NCBI GenBank assembly: GCA_014654455.1
Contig: JACWCY010000009.1
Location: forward strand, 1 to 44,456
Reading direction: 5' to 3'
DNA length: 44,456 bases
Source: Pelagibacterales bacterium SAG-MED01
GTDB taxonomy: Bacteria; Pseudomonadota; Alphaproteobacteria; Pelagibacterales; Pelagibacteraceae
The first letter of the stretch is position 1; each line of letters begins with the position of its first letter. The notes under the pieces are model-generated. The model was given only the letters and a program-made list of their open reading frames with translations. It did not search any database and was not told where the DNA came from. Positions 16,175 through 23,974 of this stretch are shown here, one piece after another. The position numbers were made by a program, and so were the translations under genes.

Positions 16175-17566
16175 TTATTTTCTAAACTTTTTAAATGAAA
16201 AATTTTTAGGTCTTTTTCTTTTTTTAAATTTTTTCTTTCCTTCAAATCTAGATTTTTTTTTATTTGAAACTTCTAATACTTCATTTGATGATCTTTTTTC
16301 AAAATATTTTGGATTATTTGTAAAACCAAACTTTTTTTTCTTATTTTTAAAATTTGATTTTGTAAAATCCTTATTTCTAAAAAACTTCTTTTTATTTTTT
16401 AATTTTTTATCATTATTAAAATTACCTCTATGTTTTTTTTTATCTTTAAATTTTCTTTTTTGTTCATCTTGTGAAGGTCTAAAATTTGGATCAATTAACT
16501 TGCTAATTGAATTCCACATTGATCTATCACTTGGTGTTAAAAATGTTAGAGCAGATCCTTCTTTTCCAGCTCTACCAGTTCTGCCTATTCTATGAATATA
16601 ATCTTCCGGAACTTGAGGAAGATCATAATTAATTACATGTTGTATTAATGGAATATCTAATCCTCTGGCTGCAACATCAGTAGCAACTAATATTCTGCTT
16701 TTACCAATTCTAAATCCATTAATTACTCGCTCTCTTTTACTTTGTCTGAGATTTCCATGAATAGCATCAGCAGAATGTCCATCATATTTTAATCGTTTTA
16801 CTATCTTATCAGCACCATGTTTAGTTTTAACAAATACTAAAATTGAACCATTTCTTTCAACTAATTGATTAATTAATTCATGATATTTTTTATCTTGGGT
16901 TATTTGAAATGTTTCTTGTTTTATTTTTTCAATTGGAGTTGACAAAGATCCAACAGCAATTCGTTCTGGGTTATTTAAATATTTCTCAGAAATTCTAAGA
17001 ATATTATTTGGTAAAGTAGCAGAGAATAATAAGGTTTGATGATTTTTTGGGATGAACTTTAAAATTAGTTCTATTTGAGGAGTAAAACCCATATCTAACA
17101 TCCTATCCGTTTCATCTAGAACCAAATATGAAACTTTTGATAAATTTAAACTTTGTCTTTTTAGATGATCATTAATTCTCCCAGGAGTACCGACTATAAT
17201 TCGTGCTCTTTTTTTTAATTTCTTAAGTTGTTTTTGCATACTTTCACCACCAATTAGTAATGCATTTCCAATACCTATTTCTCTAACATTTAGCTTTAAA
17301 ACTGTTTGCATTACTTGGCTGGCAAGCTCTCTTGTAGGACAAATGATTAAAGCCATAGCATTTTTATCTAAAATTAATTTATTAATCATAGGAATTGTAA
17401 ACGCTAACGTTTTACCCGTACCAGTTTGAGCAGTACCTAAAATATCTTTACCAGTTAAACTAATAGGAATTGATTTACTTTGAATAGGCGTTGGTACTTT
17501 AAAATCTGCATATTTGATTGAGCTTTTAAGCTTATTTTCTATTCGTAATTCGTTGAAATTTATCAT
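16175..17566 (-). CDS. DEAD-box RNA helicase, RhlE-like, with DETD motif II
   Basis: An ATP-dependent RNA helicase of 463 residues. It has the Q motif PTPIQ (25-29), Walker A AQTGTGKT (46-53), PTRELA, GTPGR, motif II DETD (151-154) instead of DEAD, SAT (182-184), and the C-terminal helicase motifs HGNLRQSKRE, VATDVAARGLDIP and HRIGRTGRAG. Beyond residue 360 there is a long K/R/N/F-rich low-complexity tail, typical of RNA-binding extensions in cold and marine bacteria. A role in ribosome assembly or mRNA decay is likely. The gene is convergent with the GATase gene, with nine bases between stops. Confidence 0.92.
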   Translation of the reverse strand: MINFNELRIENKLKSSIKYADFKVPTPIQSKSIPISLTGKDILGTAQTGTGKTLAFTIPMINKLILDKNAMALIICPTRELASQVMQTVLKLNVREIGIGNALLIGGESMQKQLKKLKKRARIIVGTPGRINDHLKRQSLNLSKVSYLVLDETDRMLDMGFTPQIELILKFIPKNHQTLLFSATLPNNILRISEKYLNNPERIAVGSLSTPIEKIKQETFQITQDKKYHELINQLVERNGSILVFVKTKHGADKIVKRLKYDGHSADAIHGNLRQSKRERVINGFRIGKSRILVATDVAARGLDIPLIQHVINYDLPQVPEDYIHRIGRTGRAGKEGSALTFLTPSDRSMWNSISKLIDPNFRPSQDEQKRKFKDKKKHRGNFNNDKKLKNKKKFFRNKDFTKSNFKNKKKKFGFTNNPKYFEKRSSNEVLEVSNKKKSRFEGKKKFKKRKRPKNFSFKKFRK

Positions 17567-17697
17567 TTAGATATCATTAATATTTTAAGCAGGATGCTTA
17601 TATCTTTTTATAACAAATACAACGAATGTTTTCTTGGCCAGCTTATGTAAAAATAGCCTATTGAGTATAATCCAAAAGTCATTTAAGATTCATAATT

Positions 17698-18810
17698 ATG
17701 CTTAGTTATATTTTACCATTTATCGTATTAATTTTAGTAGTTGTTTTTATCCATGAATATGGTCATTATTATTTTGCAAAAAGGTATGGGGTAGGTGTAA
17801 CGGACTTTTCCATAGGTTTTGGAAAAGAAATATTCGGCTGGAATGATAGATCTGGTACTCGATGGAAGATTTGTTGGATACCGTTAGGTGGGTATGTTAA
17901 ATTTTTTGGTGATAGAAATGTATTTTCCCAAGCTGATCAAGAAAAAATCCTTAAAAAATATAATGAAGAAGATCGCCAAAAGTTATTTGTTTTAAAGCCT
18001 TTATATCAAAGAGTCTTAATTGTTTTTGGAGGTCCATTAGCTAATTTTCTACTAGCTTTAATTATATTTTTTTCAATATATACATTTATTGGCAAAGACT
18101 TTACACCAGCTGTAATTAATGAAGTTCAAAAAGATAGCCCCGCAATGAGTGGAGGGCTAAAACAAAACGATATTATCTTAGAAATAGATGGGAATAAAGT
18201 TAAAAGTATTATGGATGTTTCTAAATATATTACTATGTCAACAGACGATATTATAGATTTTAAAGTAAAGCGCTCATATGATGAGGTAATTTTAAAAATA
18301 AAACCTGACTTAGTTTTGAGTGAAGATAATCTTGGTAATCAAATAAATAAAAGAATGGTTGGTATTAAGTTAGGTGCTTATAATAACGAAATTAACCATG
18401 TAAAACTGGGACCGGCCCAAGCAATTTACCATGCTGCTAATGAGGTGTATTATGTGAGTATTTCATCTCTCAAATACATAGGTGCAATGATTTTTGGTAA
18501 GGCCGACACTTCACAATTGGGTGGTCCTATTAGAATTGCAAAAATATCAGGACAAGTTGCTGAATTTGGTATTATGGCTTTTATTAGTATGATGGCATAT
18601 ATTTCAATAAGCTTAGGTTTGGTTAACCTTTTTCCAATACCACTGTTAGATGGTGGGCATTTGATGTTTTATGCTTTTGAAAAAATTTTAGGTCGCCCTT
18701 TATCTCAAAAAACTCAGGAGGGATTTTTTCGAATCGGTATGTTTTTATTGCTATCATTGATGTTTTTTACAACCTTTAATGACTTAAAAGATCTAGGCTT
18801 ATTTAAATAA
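17698..18810 (+). CDS. rseP: Site-2 membrane zinc metalloprotease RseP
   Basis: This is an intramembrane protease that cleaves membrane-anchored regulators and signal-peptide remnants. The zinc motif HEYGH is at residues 19-23 in the first span, a single PDZ domain lies at about residues 125-195 (SPAMSGGLKQNDIILEIDG), and the second catalytic motif is NLFPIPLLDGGH near the C-terminus. It has four predicted spans in 370 residues, the alphaproteobacterial form. In many alphaproteobacteria rseP sits between dxr and bamA; here it lies between a divergent helicase gene and hup. TATAAT at 17666-17671 may be part of its promoter. Confidence 0.93.
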   Translation: MLSYILPFIVLILVVVFIHEYGHYYFAKRYGVGVTDFSIGFGKEIFGWNDRSGTRWKICWIPLGGYVKFFGDRNVFSQADQEKILKKYNEEDRQKLFVLKPLYQRVLIVFGGPLANFLLALIIFFSIYTFIGKDFTPAVINEVQKDSPAMSGGLKQNDIILEIDGNKVKSIMDVSKYITMSTDDIIDFKVKRSYDEVILKIKPDLVLSEDNLGNQINKRMVGIKLGAYNNEINHVKLGPAQAIYHAANEVYYVSISSLKYIGAMIFGKADTSQLGGPIRIAKISGQVAEFGIMAFISMMAYISISLGLVNLFPIPLLDGGHLMFYAFEKILGRPLSQKTQEGFFRIGMFLLLSLMFFTTFNDLKDLGLFK

Positions 18811-18855
18811 TAGAATTTCTTAAAGTTTAAAAAAGCTAATAAAATCAACATAAAT

Positions 18856-18884
18856 TTGAGACTATACAATATATTGTGTATAAC
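18856..18884 (+). promoter_or_regulatory. Sigma-70-type promoter of hup
   Basis: TTGAGA (18856-18861) and TATAAC (18879-18884) are separated by exactly 17 bases. The spacer contains the palindrome-like ACAATATATTGT, which might serve as an operator. The distance to the hup ATG (18968) leaves a leader of about 75 nt. Confidence 0.6.
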
Positions 18885-18967
18885 TTTTAACTATATACTA
18901 AAAAAAGTCTTGATTTATCAACACTTTTGACAAAAATGGAAATTAACCTAATAAAACCGGAGCTAAA

Positions 18968-19243
18968 ATGAATAAAAAACAATTAGTTGTCAAACTTTCA
19001 GGAGCTTTAAATTTAAGTAAAGTAGATGCTGAGAGAACTTTTGATACAATTACCAACACTATTTTAGATGCTTTAAAAGCAGATGATTCAGTTAAAATTG
19101 CTGGATTTGGAACTTATAAAGTAGCTAAAAGAAAAGCTAGAGTTGGAAGAAATCCTAGAACTGGTGAACAGATACAAATCGCTGCATCACAAAAGGTTAA
19201 ATTCTTACCAGCAAAAGCTTTAAAAGAAGTATTTAATAAATAA
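18968..19243 (+). CDS. hup: HU-family histone-like DNA-binding protein
   Basis: A 91-residue nucleoid protein that bends and compacts DNA as a dimer. The N-terminal helices begin MNKKQLVVKLSGALNLSK. The core has VKIAGFGTYKVAKRKARVGRNP, and the DNA-binding arm carries the GRNPRTGEQIQIAA signature with the intercalating proline, followed by the C-terminal PAKALKEVFNK. The size is standard. It has its own promoter and a strong downstream hairpin, so it is a single-gene unit. HU and IHF subunits are hard to separate by eye; the arm signature and lack of extensions favour HU. Confidence 0.93.
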   Translation: MNKKQLVVKLSGALNLSKVDAERTFDTITNTILDALKADDSVKIAGFGTYKVAKRKARVGRNPRTGEQIQIAASQKVKFLPAKALKEVFNK

Positions 19244-19251
19244 TATTTTTT

Positions 19252-19287
19252 AACAGCCTTAATGTAATAATTTGCATTGAGGCTGTT
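19252..19287 (+). terminator. Terminator of hup
   Basis: A 13-bp stem AACAGCCTTAATG/CATTGAGGCTGTT (one T-G pair) with a 10-base AT-rich loop lies 9 bases after the hup stop and is followed by a short T-rich stretch. Confidence 0.85.
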
Positions 19288-19381
19288 TCTATATGCAAAT
19301 CATGCATACCCAATTTTCCTAATCAGCGTTAGTTTTTCTACAAATTTAAAAATATAACACTTTCTTAATCAGGGAGGTCTT

Positions 19382-20683
19382 ATGACTAAATTAATAAAAA
19401 AAATAAGTGTGCCACTTGTAAGTTTGATTTTCTTATTAAACATGAGTAGTGCAGGAATGGCAGAGACAACGGTTTCTGCTGAAGTAAGTTTTATATTTAA
19501 TACATTATTATTCTTAATTTGTGGATTTTTAGTTTTCTTCATGGCAGCTGGATTTGCAATGTTAGAGTCAGGTATGGTTACATCTAAAAGTGTATCTGTA
19601 ATTTGCGCTAAAAATATAGGTTTATTATCAATTTCTGGAATTATGTTCTGGATGTTTGGTTATAATTTAGCTTATGGAATTCCAGAAGGTGGATATATAG
19701 GTAAATTTATACCTTGGTCAGATTCAAGTTCAGTTGATACTGGTTATTCTGATGGTTCAGATTGGTACTTTCAAATGGTATTTTGTGCCACTACAGTATC
19801 TATTGTATCAGGAACCATGGCTGAAAGAATTAAATTATGGCCATTCTTTTTATTTGCAGCAATTTTATCAGGAATTATTTACCCAATTGTAATGGGTTGG
19901 CAGTGGGGTGGAGGTTGGTTAGCCTCTATTGGTTTCTCTGATTTTGCAGGTTCAACATTAGTACACTCAACTGGAGGTGCTGCTGCTTTAGCTGGTGCAA
20001 TAATTATTGGGCCAAGATTAGGAAGATTTACTAAGTCTGGTGCTCCAGCTCCATTAAAGCCATTTGCAGCATCATCAATACCTCTTGTAACTTTAGGAGT
20101 ATTTGTTCTTTGGTTAGGTTGGTTCGGATTTAATGGTGGATCACAACTAGCAATGGGTACAGCTGACGATGCAATTGCAGTATCAACTATCTTTATGAAT
20201 ACTTTTTTAGCAGGTGCAGGTGGAGTAATTGGTGCCGCTATTATTACAAGATTACATTTTGGTAAAACAGATGTAGTTCAAATGTTAAATGGATGTATTG
20301 GTGGGTTAGTTGCGGTTACTGCAGAACCATTAGCTCCATCACCTTTAGCAGCAATATTAATTGGTGCAGTAGGTGGTTTAATTGTAGTTTATGGTACTAA
20401 ATTGTTATTCTCACTAAAAATCGATGATGTTGTTGGTGCAGTACCTGCACACTTATTTGCAGGTATCTGGGGAACATTAATAGTTCCTGCTACAAACTCT
20501 GATGCTGTGTTTAGTACACAGTTAATTGGAGTGCTATCAGTAAATATATTCGTGTTTATAGTAGCTTACATTGTGTTTAGTTTTATGAAAGTAACTGTTG
20601 GTCTAAGGTTAAGTAAAGAAGGTGAAACTAAAGGTACTGACGTTACTGAAACAGGTGTAATTGCTTATGCAATTCGTGACTAA
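19382..20683 (+). CDS. amtB: Ammonium transporter AmtB
   Basis: This is a trimeric inner-membrane ammonium channel of 433 residues. A cleavable signal is likely at residues 1-27 (ending GMA/ETT), followed by 11 spans. The family landmarks are FFMAAGFAMLESG, FCATTVSIVSGTMAER, the first pore histidine in TLVHSTGGAAAL (H195), the WFGFNGGS stretch and the second pore histidine in VPAHLFAGIWG. A strong Shine-Dalgarno sequence (GGGAGG) precedes the ATG. No GlnK/PII gene lies beside it, unlike in many proteobacteria. It is followed by a structured element and a terminator. It would recover ammonium, including that from urea produced by ureide breakdown. Confidence 0.96.
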   Translation: MTKLIKKISVPLVSLIFLLNMSSAGMAETTVSAEVSFIFNTLLFLICGFLVFFMAAGFAMLESGMVTSKSVSVICAKNIGLLSISGIMFWMFGYNLAYGIPEGGYIGKFIPWSDSSSVDTGYSDGSDWYFQMVFCATTVSIVSGTMAERIKLWPFFLFAAILSGIIYPIVMGWQWGGGWLASIGFSDFAGSTLVHSTGGAAALAGAIIIGPRLGRFTKSGAPAPLKPFAASSIPLVTLGVFVLWLGWFGFNGGSQLAMGTADDAIAVSTIFMNTFLAGAGGVIGAAIITRLHFGKTDVVQMLNGCIGGLVAVTAEPLAPSPLAAILIGAVGGLIVVYGTKLLFSLKIDDVVGAVPAHLFAGIWGTLIVPATNSDAVFSTQLIGVLSVNIFVFIVAYIVFSFMKVTVGLRLSKEGETKGTDVTETGVIAYAIRD

Positions 20684-20694
20684 TTGTTAACAAT

Positions 20695-20749
20695 AAGGGG
20701 ATCCTTCGCTCTCTGTGTATCCGCAACGTTACTCATCGAAGGGTCCCTT
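20695..20749 (+). ncRNA. Candidate structured RNA in the amtB 3' region
   Basis: AAGGGGATCCTTCG pairs with CGAAGGGTCCCTT over 13 bp, with one bulged G and one G-U pair. They enclose a 28-nt loop that contains GTGTATCCGCAACGTTAC and is notably GC-rich for this genome. The element begins 11 bases after the amtB stop and lies about 30 bases before a separate, canonical terminator, so it is not itself needed for termination. It could be a 3'-UTR small RNA or an mRNA stabiliser. No known family is recognised. Confidence 0.45.
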
Positions 20750-20778
20750 AAAATTTCTCTCTAAGTTAGTTAAAATAT

Positions 20779-20807
20779 AAAAAGCCCTCTTCCTCTGAGG
20801 GCTTTTT
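20779..20807. terminator. Terminator between amtB and the glycosyltransferase-like gene
   Basis: A perfect 11-bp stem AAAAAGCCCTC/GAGGGCTTTTT closes a 7-base loop and runs into further Ts on the plus strand and As at the other side. It probably works in both directions and touches the stop codon of the convergent gene. Confidence 0.92.
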
Positions 20808-21775
20808 TATTTGTTCCCATCCCATAATTTTTTATAATCAATAAAAGGTGCTAACCCATAACTTGAATTAATATTAGTTAAATGTAGAGATAAGCTTTTA
20901 AGTGGTGAAACACATATTTCTTTTTGATAAATTTCGTTGATATATTTTTCAAAAGGATCATTACGATCTTCACATGTTTTTTGGAAATTTTCCCAATATT
21001 TTTCTAATAAGTTTTTACTTGTCATAAATGTACAAAGAGTCTTATCTATTGTTCGCCAATGTCTTTTATTACCTATTAACACATTCGTTTTTTTGTTATC
21101 CATATAAAGATAAGGATAATCAGAAGGACACATGAAAATATCTTTGTTTATTTGTGAAGCAATTCTCTCATAAGATGCTACCATTTCCTCTAACATAGGT
21201 TCAAAATGCAAATAATCATCCTCTACAAAAAAAATTATATCTTCACCTTTTTCTTTTCCAAGTTCAAAACTATTCAATAAACTTGCTAAATTTGCAAAAG
21301 TTTCATTAGATTTTTGTTCTTTGATCAATGTTTTATATTTTTTATGATCAAGTGAAATAATATCAATATCTTCATCAGTTATTAATTTTTTGATTCGATT
21401 TAAGTTTTCCTTTTTTGAATTATCATCAATAATTATAGATTTTATTTTGAGATTTGGATATTTATTTTTACAAAAATTAATTGAATTTAAAAGAGAATTA
21501 ATTGAACGATATGAATACTCTATTTTCTTTTGTTCAAAAAGCCTTTTTTTATTTTGATCCCAAATTTCAACTTCAGTATTCATTCTAATTATAATTAGAA
21601 TTGATTTTACTTTTCTTGAAATTTTTACTTCTCCTAATGGTAAAACTATCGATTTTTTATTAAGAATAGAAAGATCTTCATTTAATTTTTTATTTAAAGT
21701 AGGAGATGAAAAGTTATTTTGATCAATAATTTCAAAACCTAGTATTTTTGCTAGTTTGATGAAAAGTTTTTTCAT
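20807..21775 (-). CDS. Glycosyltransferase-like (GT-A-type) protein
   Basis: The 322-residue protein is rich in lysine and isoleucine. From about residue 60 it follows a GT-A pattern: strand ILIIIRMNT, then the helix SINSLLNSINFC, strand KSIIIDDNS, and later the segment IIFFVEDDYLHFEPM. In that segment, EDD looks like the metal/nucleotide-sugar-binding DxD motif of GT-A enzymes. The C-terminal part (FMTSKNLLEKYWENF) resembles the acceptor domain. No signal peptide or membrane span is seen. It probably adds a sugar to a surface polysaccharide, with donor and acceptor unknown. It is a single gene, convergent with amtB and divergent from the rhodanese gene. Confidence 0.6.
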   Translation of the reverse strand: MKKLFIKLAKILGFEIIDQNNFSSPTLNKKLNEDLSILNKKSIVLPLGEVKISRKVKSILIIIRMNTEVEIWDQNKKRLFEQKKIEYSYRSINSLLNSINFCKNKYPNLKIKSIIIDDNSKKENLNRIKKLITDEDIDIISLDHKKYKTLIKEQKSNETFANLASLLNSFELGKEKGEDIIFFVEDDYLHFEPMLEEMVASYERIASQINKDIFMCPSDYPYLYMDNKKTNVLIGNKRHWRTIDKTLCTFMTSKNLLEKYWENFQKTCEDRNDPFEKYINEIYQKEICVSPLKSLSLHLTNINSSYGLAPFIDYKKLWDGNK

Positions 21776-21813
21776 ATAATTTTTAATTTTATGATATAGA
21801 TATTTACAATATT

Positions 21814-22197
21814 ATGGCAATTAAATCATCTCAAACTCTAGTATCAGAAGCACTTCAAGAAATTAAAACAATATCAGCTGATGAAGCTCATAAAATGGTC
21901 AACGACAAAATGTGCAATTTAATTGATATAAGAGATATTAGAGAACTTCAAAAAGAAGGACAAGTAGAAGGTGCTAACCACATTCCAAGAGGAATGTTAG
22001 AGTTTTGGTTAGACCCTGAAAGTGTTTATTTTAAAGATGGCAAACTAGATTTAAATAAAGAGATGGTTTTATTTTGTGCTGGTGGATTAAGATCTGCACT
22101 AGCTGCAAAATCATTAAAAGACATGGGTTTTGAAAAAATATCTCATATAGACGGTGGATTCGGAGCAATTAGACAAAGCAAATTTAAAATTATTTAA
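21814..22197 (+). CDS. Rhodanese-domain sulfurtransferase
   Basis: A single rhodanese domain of 127 residues. It has the CH2A-type region LIDIRDIRELQKEGQVEGANHIPRG (conserved D-x-R and HIPRG) and the active-site loop FCAGGLRSALAA, with the persulfide-forming Cys followed by Arg. The terminal HIDGGFGAI is typical. Such single-domain proteins move sulfane sulfur between thiols and acceptors in the cytoplasm. It overlaps the convergent isomerase gene by four bases at the stops. No partner is obvious. Confidence 0.88.
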   Translation: MAIKSSQTLVSEALQEIKTISADEAHKMVNDKMCNLIDIRDIRELQKEGQVEGANHIPRGMLEFWLDPESVYFKDGKLDLNKEMVLFCAGGLRSALAAKSLKDMGFEKISHIDGGFGAIRQSKFKII

Positions 22198-22778
22198 GAA
22201 GTATACTCATCCAAAGCATAATCTAACCTGTCTTGTCCCCAAAAAATTTTTTTATTAACCACAAATGTTGGTGCACCAAAAATATCTTTTTCAAAAGCAT
22301 CATTAGTTAATTGTTTTAATTTTTCTTTAATTTTTGGATTTTGAATTTTTTCAAAATAAATATTTTCATCGATTGAGGAATTTCTTAAAATATCTTTAAC
22401 GTTTTCTTTATTCAATATATCAATGTTATGTTTCCAATATGCATCAAAACATAAATCAAAAAATTTATTTTTTAATTTGTCATCTACTATCAGATATCCC
22501 CGCATTAAATATAAAGAATTAATAGGAAACTTTTCATTCCATTTGAATTGAATATTATTTTTTTTTGCAACAAGCTCACAATCATTTTTCATATTTTTCA
22601 TTTTTCTTTTATTAAAAGCTGGTGCTGTTATTCCACCTAGTTTATGAAGTCCTCCCAATAAAATTGGCTTATAATTGATTCTTATTTTATTTTTTTTATG
22701 TAATGATTTAAATTTTTTATAAGCTAAAAATGAATATGGACTAATAAAATCAAAATAAAAGTCGACTGATTTAGTCAT
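22194..22778 (-). CDS. 2-hydroxychromene-2-carboxylate isomerase family (DsbA/GST-kappa fold)
   Basis: A 194-residue thioredoxin-fold protein of the HCCA-isomerase/GST-kappa group. It begins FYFDFISPYSFLAYKK, where the Ser of SPYS replaces the Cys of DsbA, has the helical insertion in the middle, and ends with IFGAPTFVVNKKIFWGQDRL, the conserved cis-Pro loop and GQDRL. Members use glutathione to isomerise or conjugate small compounds; naphthalene degradation is only the founding case. The start overlaps the end of the upstream ABA4-like gene by eight bases, so the two are translationally coupled. Confidence 0.9.
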   Translation of the reverse strand: MTKSVDFYFDFISPYSFLAYKKFKSLHKKNKIRINYKPILLGGLHKLGGITAPAFNKRKMKNMKNDCELVAKKNNIQFKWNEKFPINSLYLMRGYLIVDDKLKNKFFDLCFDAYWKHNIDILNKENVKDILRNSSIDENIYFEKIQNPKIKEKLKQLTNDAFEKDIFGAPTFVVNKKIFWGQDRLDYALDEYTS

Positions 22779-23244
22779 ATAAATTTATATTTTTTGCATA
22801 AAAAATTCTGATCAGCCAATAAAATAATAAACCAATAGGACCTATTAAGTAAGTAATAATGAGTGGTATTGTTATAAGAAATTTATTCATTAAAAGCCTT
22901 TGTGAGTCTTTAACTATCCAACCACCAGTAAAGAGGTTGATTGAGATAAAATGTACCCAAAACATCATTAGATAAGATTTATCTGTAAATAAATCTGATA
23001 AATGGTCAATACTAAGATATAGGCTAAAATTATTTATAAAATCGTATGAGTTTAAATATGATTTATAAAATATGAAAATATATGCACCAGCAAGAATAAA
23101 GATTGGAAAAATTGAAGTTACAAAATACTTAGAGAGACTAGAATTTGGAAAAAAAATTAATATTAGCCAAAAAGGCAGAACTCCTAAATTCACCCAATAA
23201 TAGAACATTTCAATTGTGAAATAATTATAAATTTCTTCGATCAT
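22771..23244 (-). CDS. ABA4-like membrane protein (DUF4281)
   Basis: This 157-residue protein has four hydrophobic spans and the ABA4 family pattern: WVNLGVLPFWLILIFFPNS in the first span, a central loop ending in FTDKSYLMMFWVHFISINL, the signature FTGGWIVKDSQRL, and the last span LIGPIGLLFYWLIR. Plant ABA4 is needed for neoxanthin synthesis, and bacterial relatives occur in carotenoid-containing and marine bacteria. No carotenoid genes are in this window. The coupled downstream gene is a GSH-type isomerase, and whether they act on one compound is open. Confidence 0.82.
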   Translation of the reverse strand: MIEEIYNYFTIEMFYYWVNLGVLPFWLILIFFPNSSLSKYFVTSIFPIFILAGAYIFIFYKSYLNSYDFINNFSLYLSIDHLSDLFTDKSYLMMFWVHFISINLFTGGWIVKDSQRLLMNKFLITIPLIITYLIGPIGLLFYWLIRIFYAKNINLYD

Positions 23245-23272
23245 TTAAAAATATATTATATTAAATCTAATC

Positions 23273-23836
23273 ATGATTCCTCTAAGAAATAAAAAAAAAA
23301 CATTAGAAGTAACTGTTGAGGAAATGAGAAATTTTGCTTTTACTTATGTTGAAAAGTATGCTCCTTCAAAACAACAACTCAAAACCTACCTATTGAAGAA
23401 ATATCTAAAAGCCTCAGTACCAAATGTAAAAAAACAAGATATTGCTAATCTAATAGATATTGTTCTGTCTGACTTAGAGAAAAATAAATTTATAAATGAT
23501 AAATTTTATTCAGATAGTAAAGCAACAAGTATGATTCAAAGAGGAAGTTCTATTAATAAAATAAGAAATTATTTGATTGGAAAAGGTATAAGGGATGAGT
23601 TTATAAAAGATACTGTTAATAAAATTCAAGATCAAAACTCTGACCAGGATTTTTTTTCTGCAATTAAAATTTGTAAAAAAAAAAGAATTGGTCCAGCTAG
23701 AACCGAGGACAACAGACCTTTATTTTATAAAAAAGATATATCTTTATTAGCAAGAAATGGTTTTGATTTTGAAACATCAAAAAAAGTTATGGATATTGAA
23801 AAAGATGATTTTATTAAAATTGTAAAGTTACTTTAA
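23273..23836 (+). CDS. recX: Regulatory protein RecX
   Basis: RecX binds RecA filaments and modulates recombination. The 187-residue protein is all-helical, with the three-helix repeats of the family: NFAFTYVEKYAPSKQQLKTY, then IVLSDLEKNKFINDKFYSDS with the conserved L-x-x-x-x-F-I-D/N-D, followed by SINKIRNYLIGKGI and a C-terminal LARNGFDFETSKKVMD. The usual acidic D-E-x-Y-A is represented by NDKFYSD. Only 28 bases separate its start from the divergent ABA4-like gene. The 3' end overlaps that of a 48-residue ORF on the other strand. Confidence 0.85.
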   Translation: MIPLRNKKKTLEVTVEEMRNFAFTYVEKYAPSKQQLKTYLLKKYLKASVPNVKKQDIANLIDIVLSDLEKNKFINDKFYSDSKATSMIQRGSSINKIRNYLIGKGIRDEFIKDTVNKIQDQNSDQDFFSAIKICKKKRIGPARTEDNRPLFYKKDISLLARNGFDFETSKKVMDIEKDDFIKIVKLL

Positions 23837-23974
23837 TTTCTTACTTTTTTCATTTTTTGTTAAAAAATCGATTTTATTCTTAATATAATTTCTGACGAAA
23901 ACAAAAATTAACAACCCAAATATTGATACAGAAACAATAATAATTAATATAATTTTAATTTGTTCGTCTATCAC
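23828..23974 (-). CDS. Small single-span membrane protein, 48 aa
   Basis: A GTG start at 23974-23972 overlaps the TGA stop of the upstream phosphatase gene (GTGA), the arrangement expected for translational coupling. The product is an acidic tip (IDEQ), one hydrophobic span (residues 7-27) and a lysine-rich cytoplasmic tail ending KSKKLK. Its stop lies inside the 3' end of the convergent recX gene. No family recognised. Confidence 0.5.
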   Translation of the reverse strand: MIDEQIKIILIIIVSVSIFGLLIFVFVRNYIKNKIDFLTKNEKSKKLK

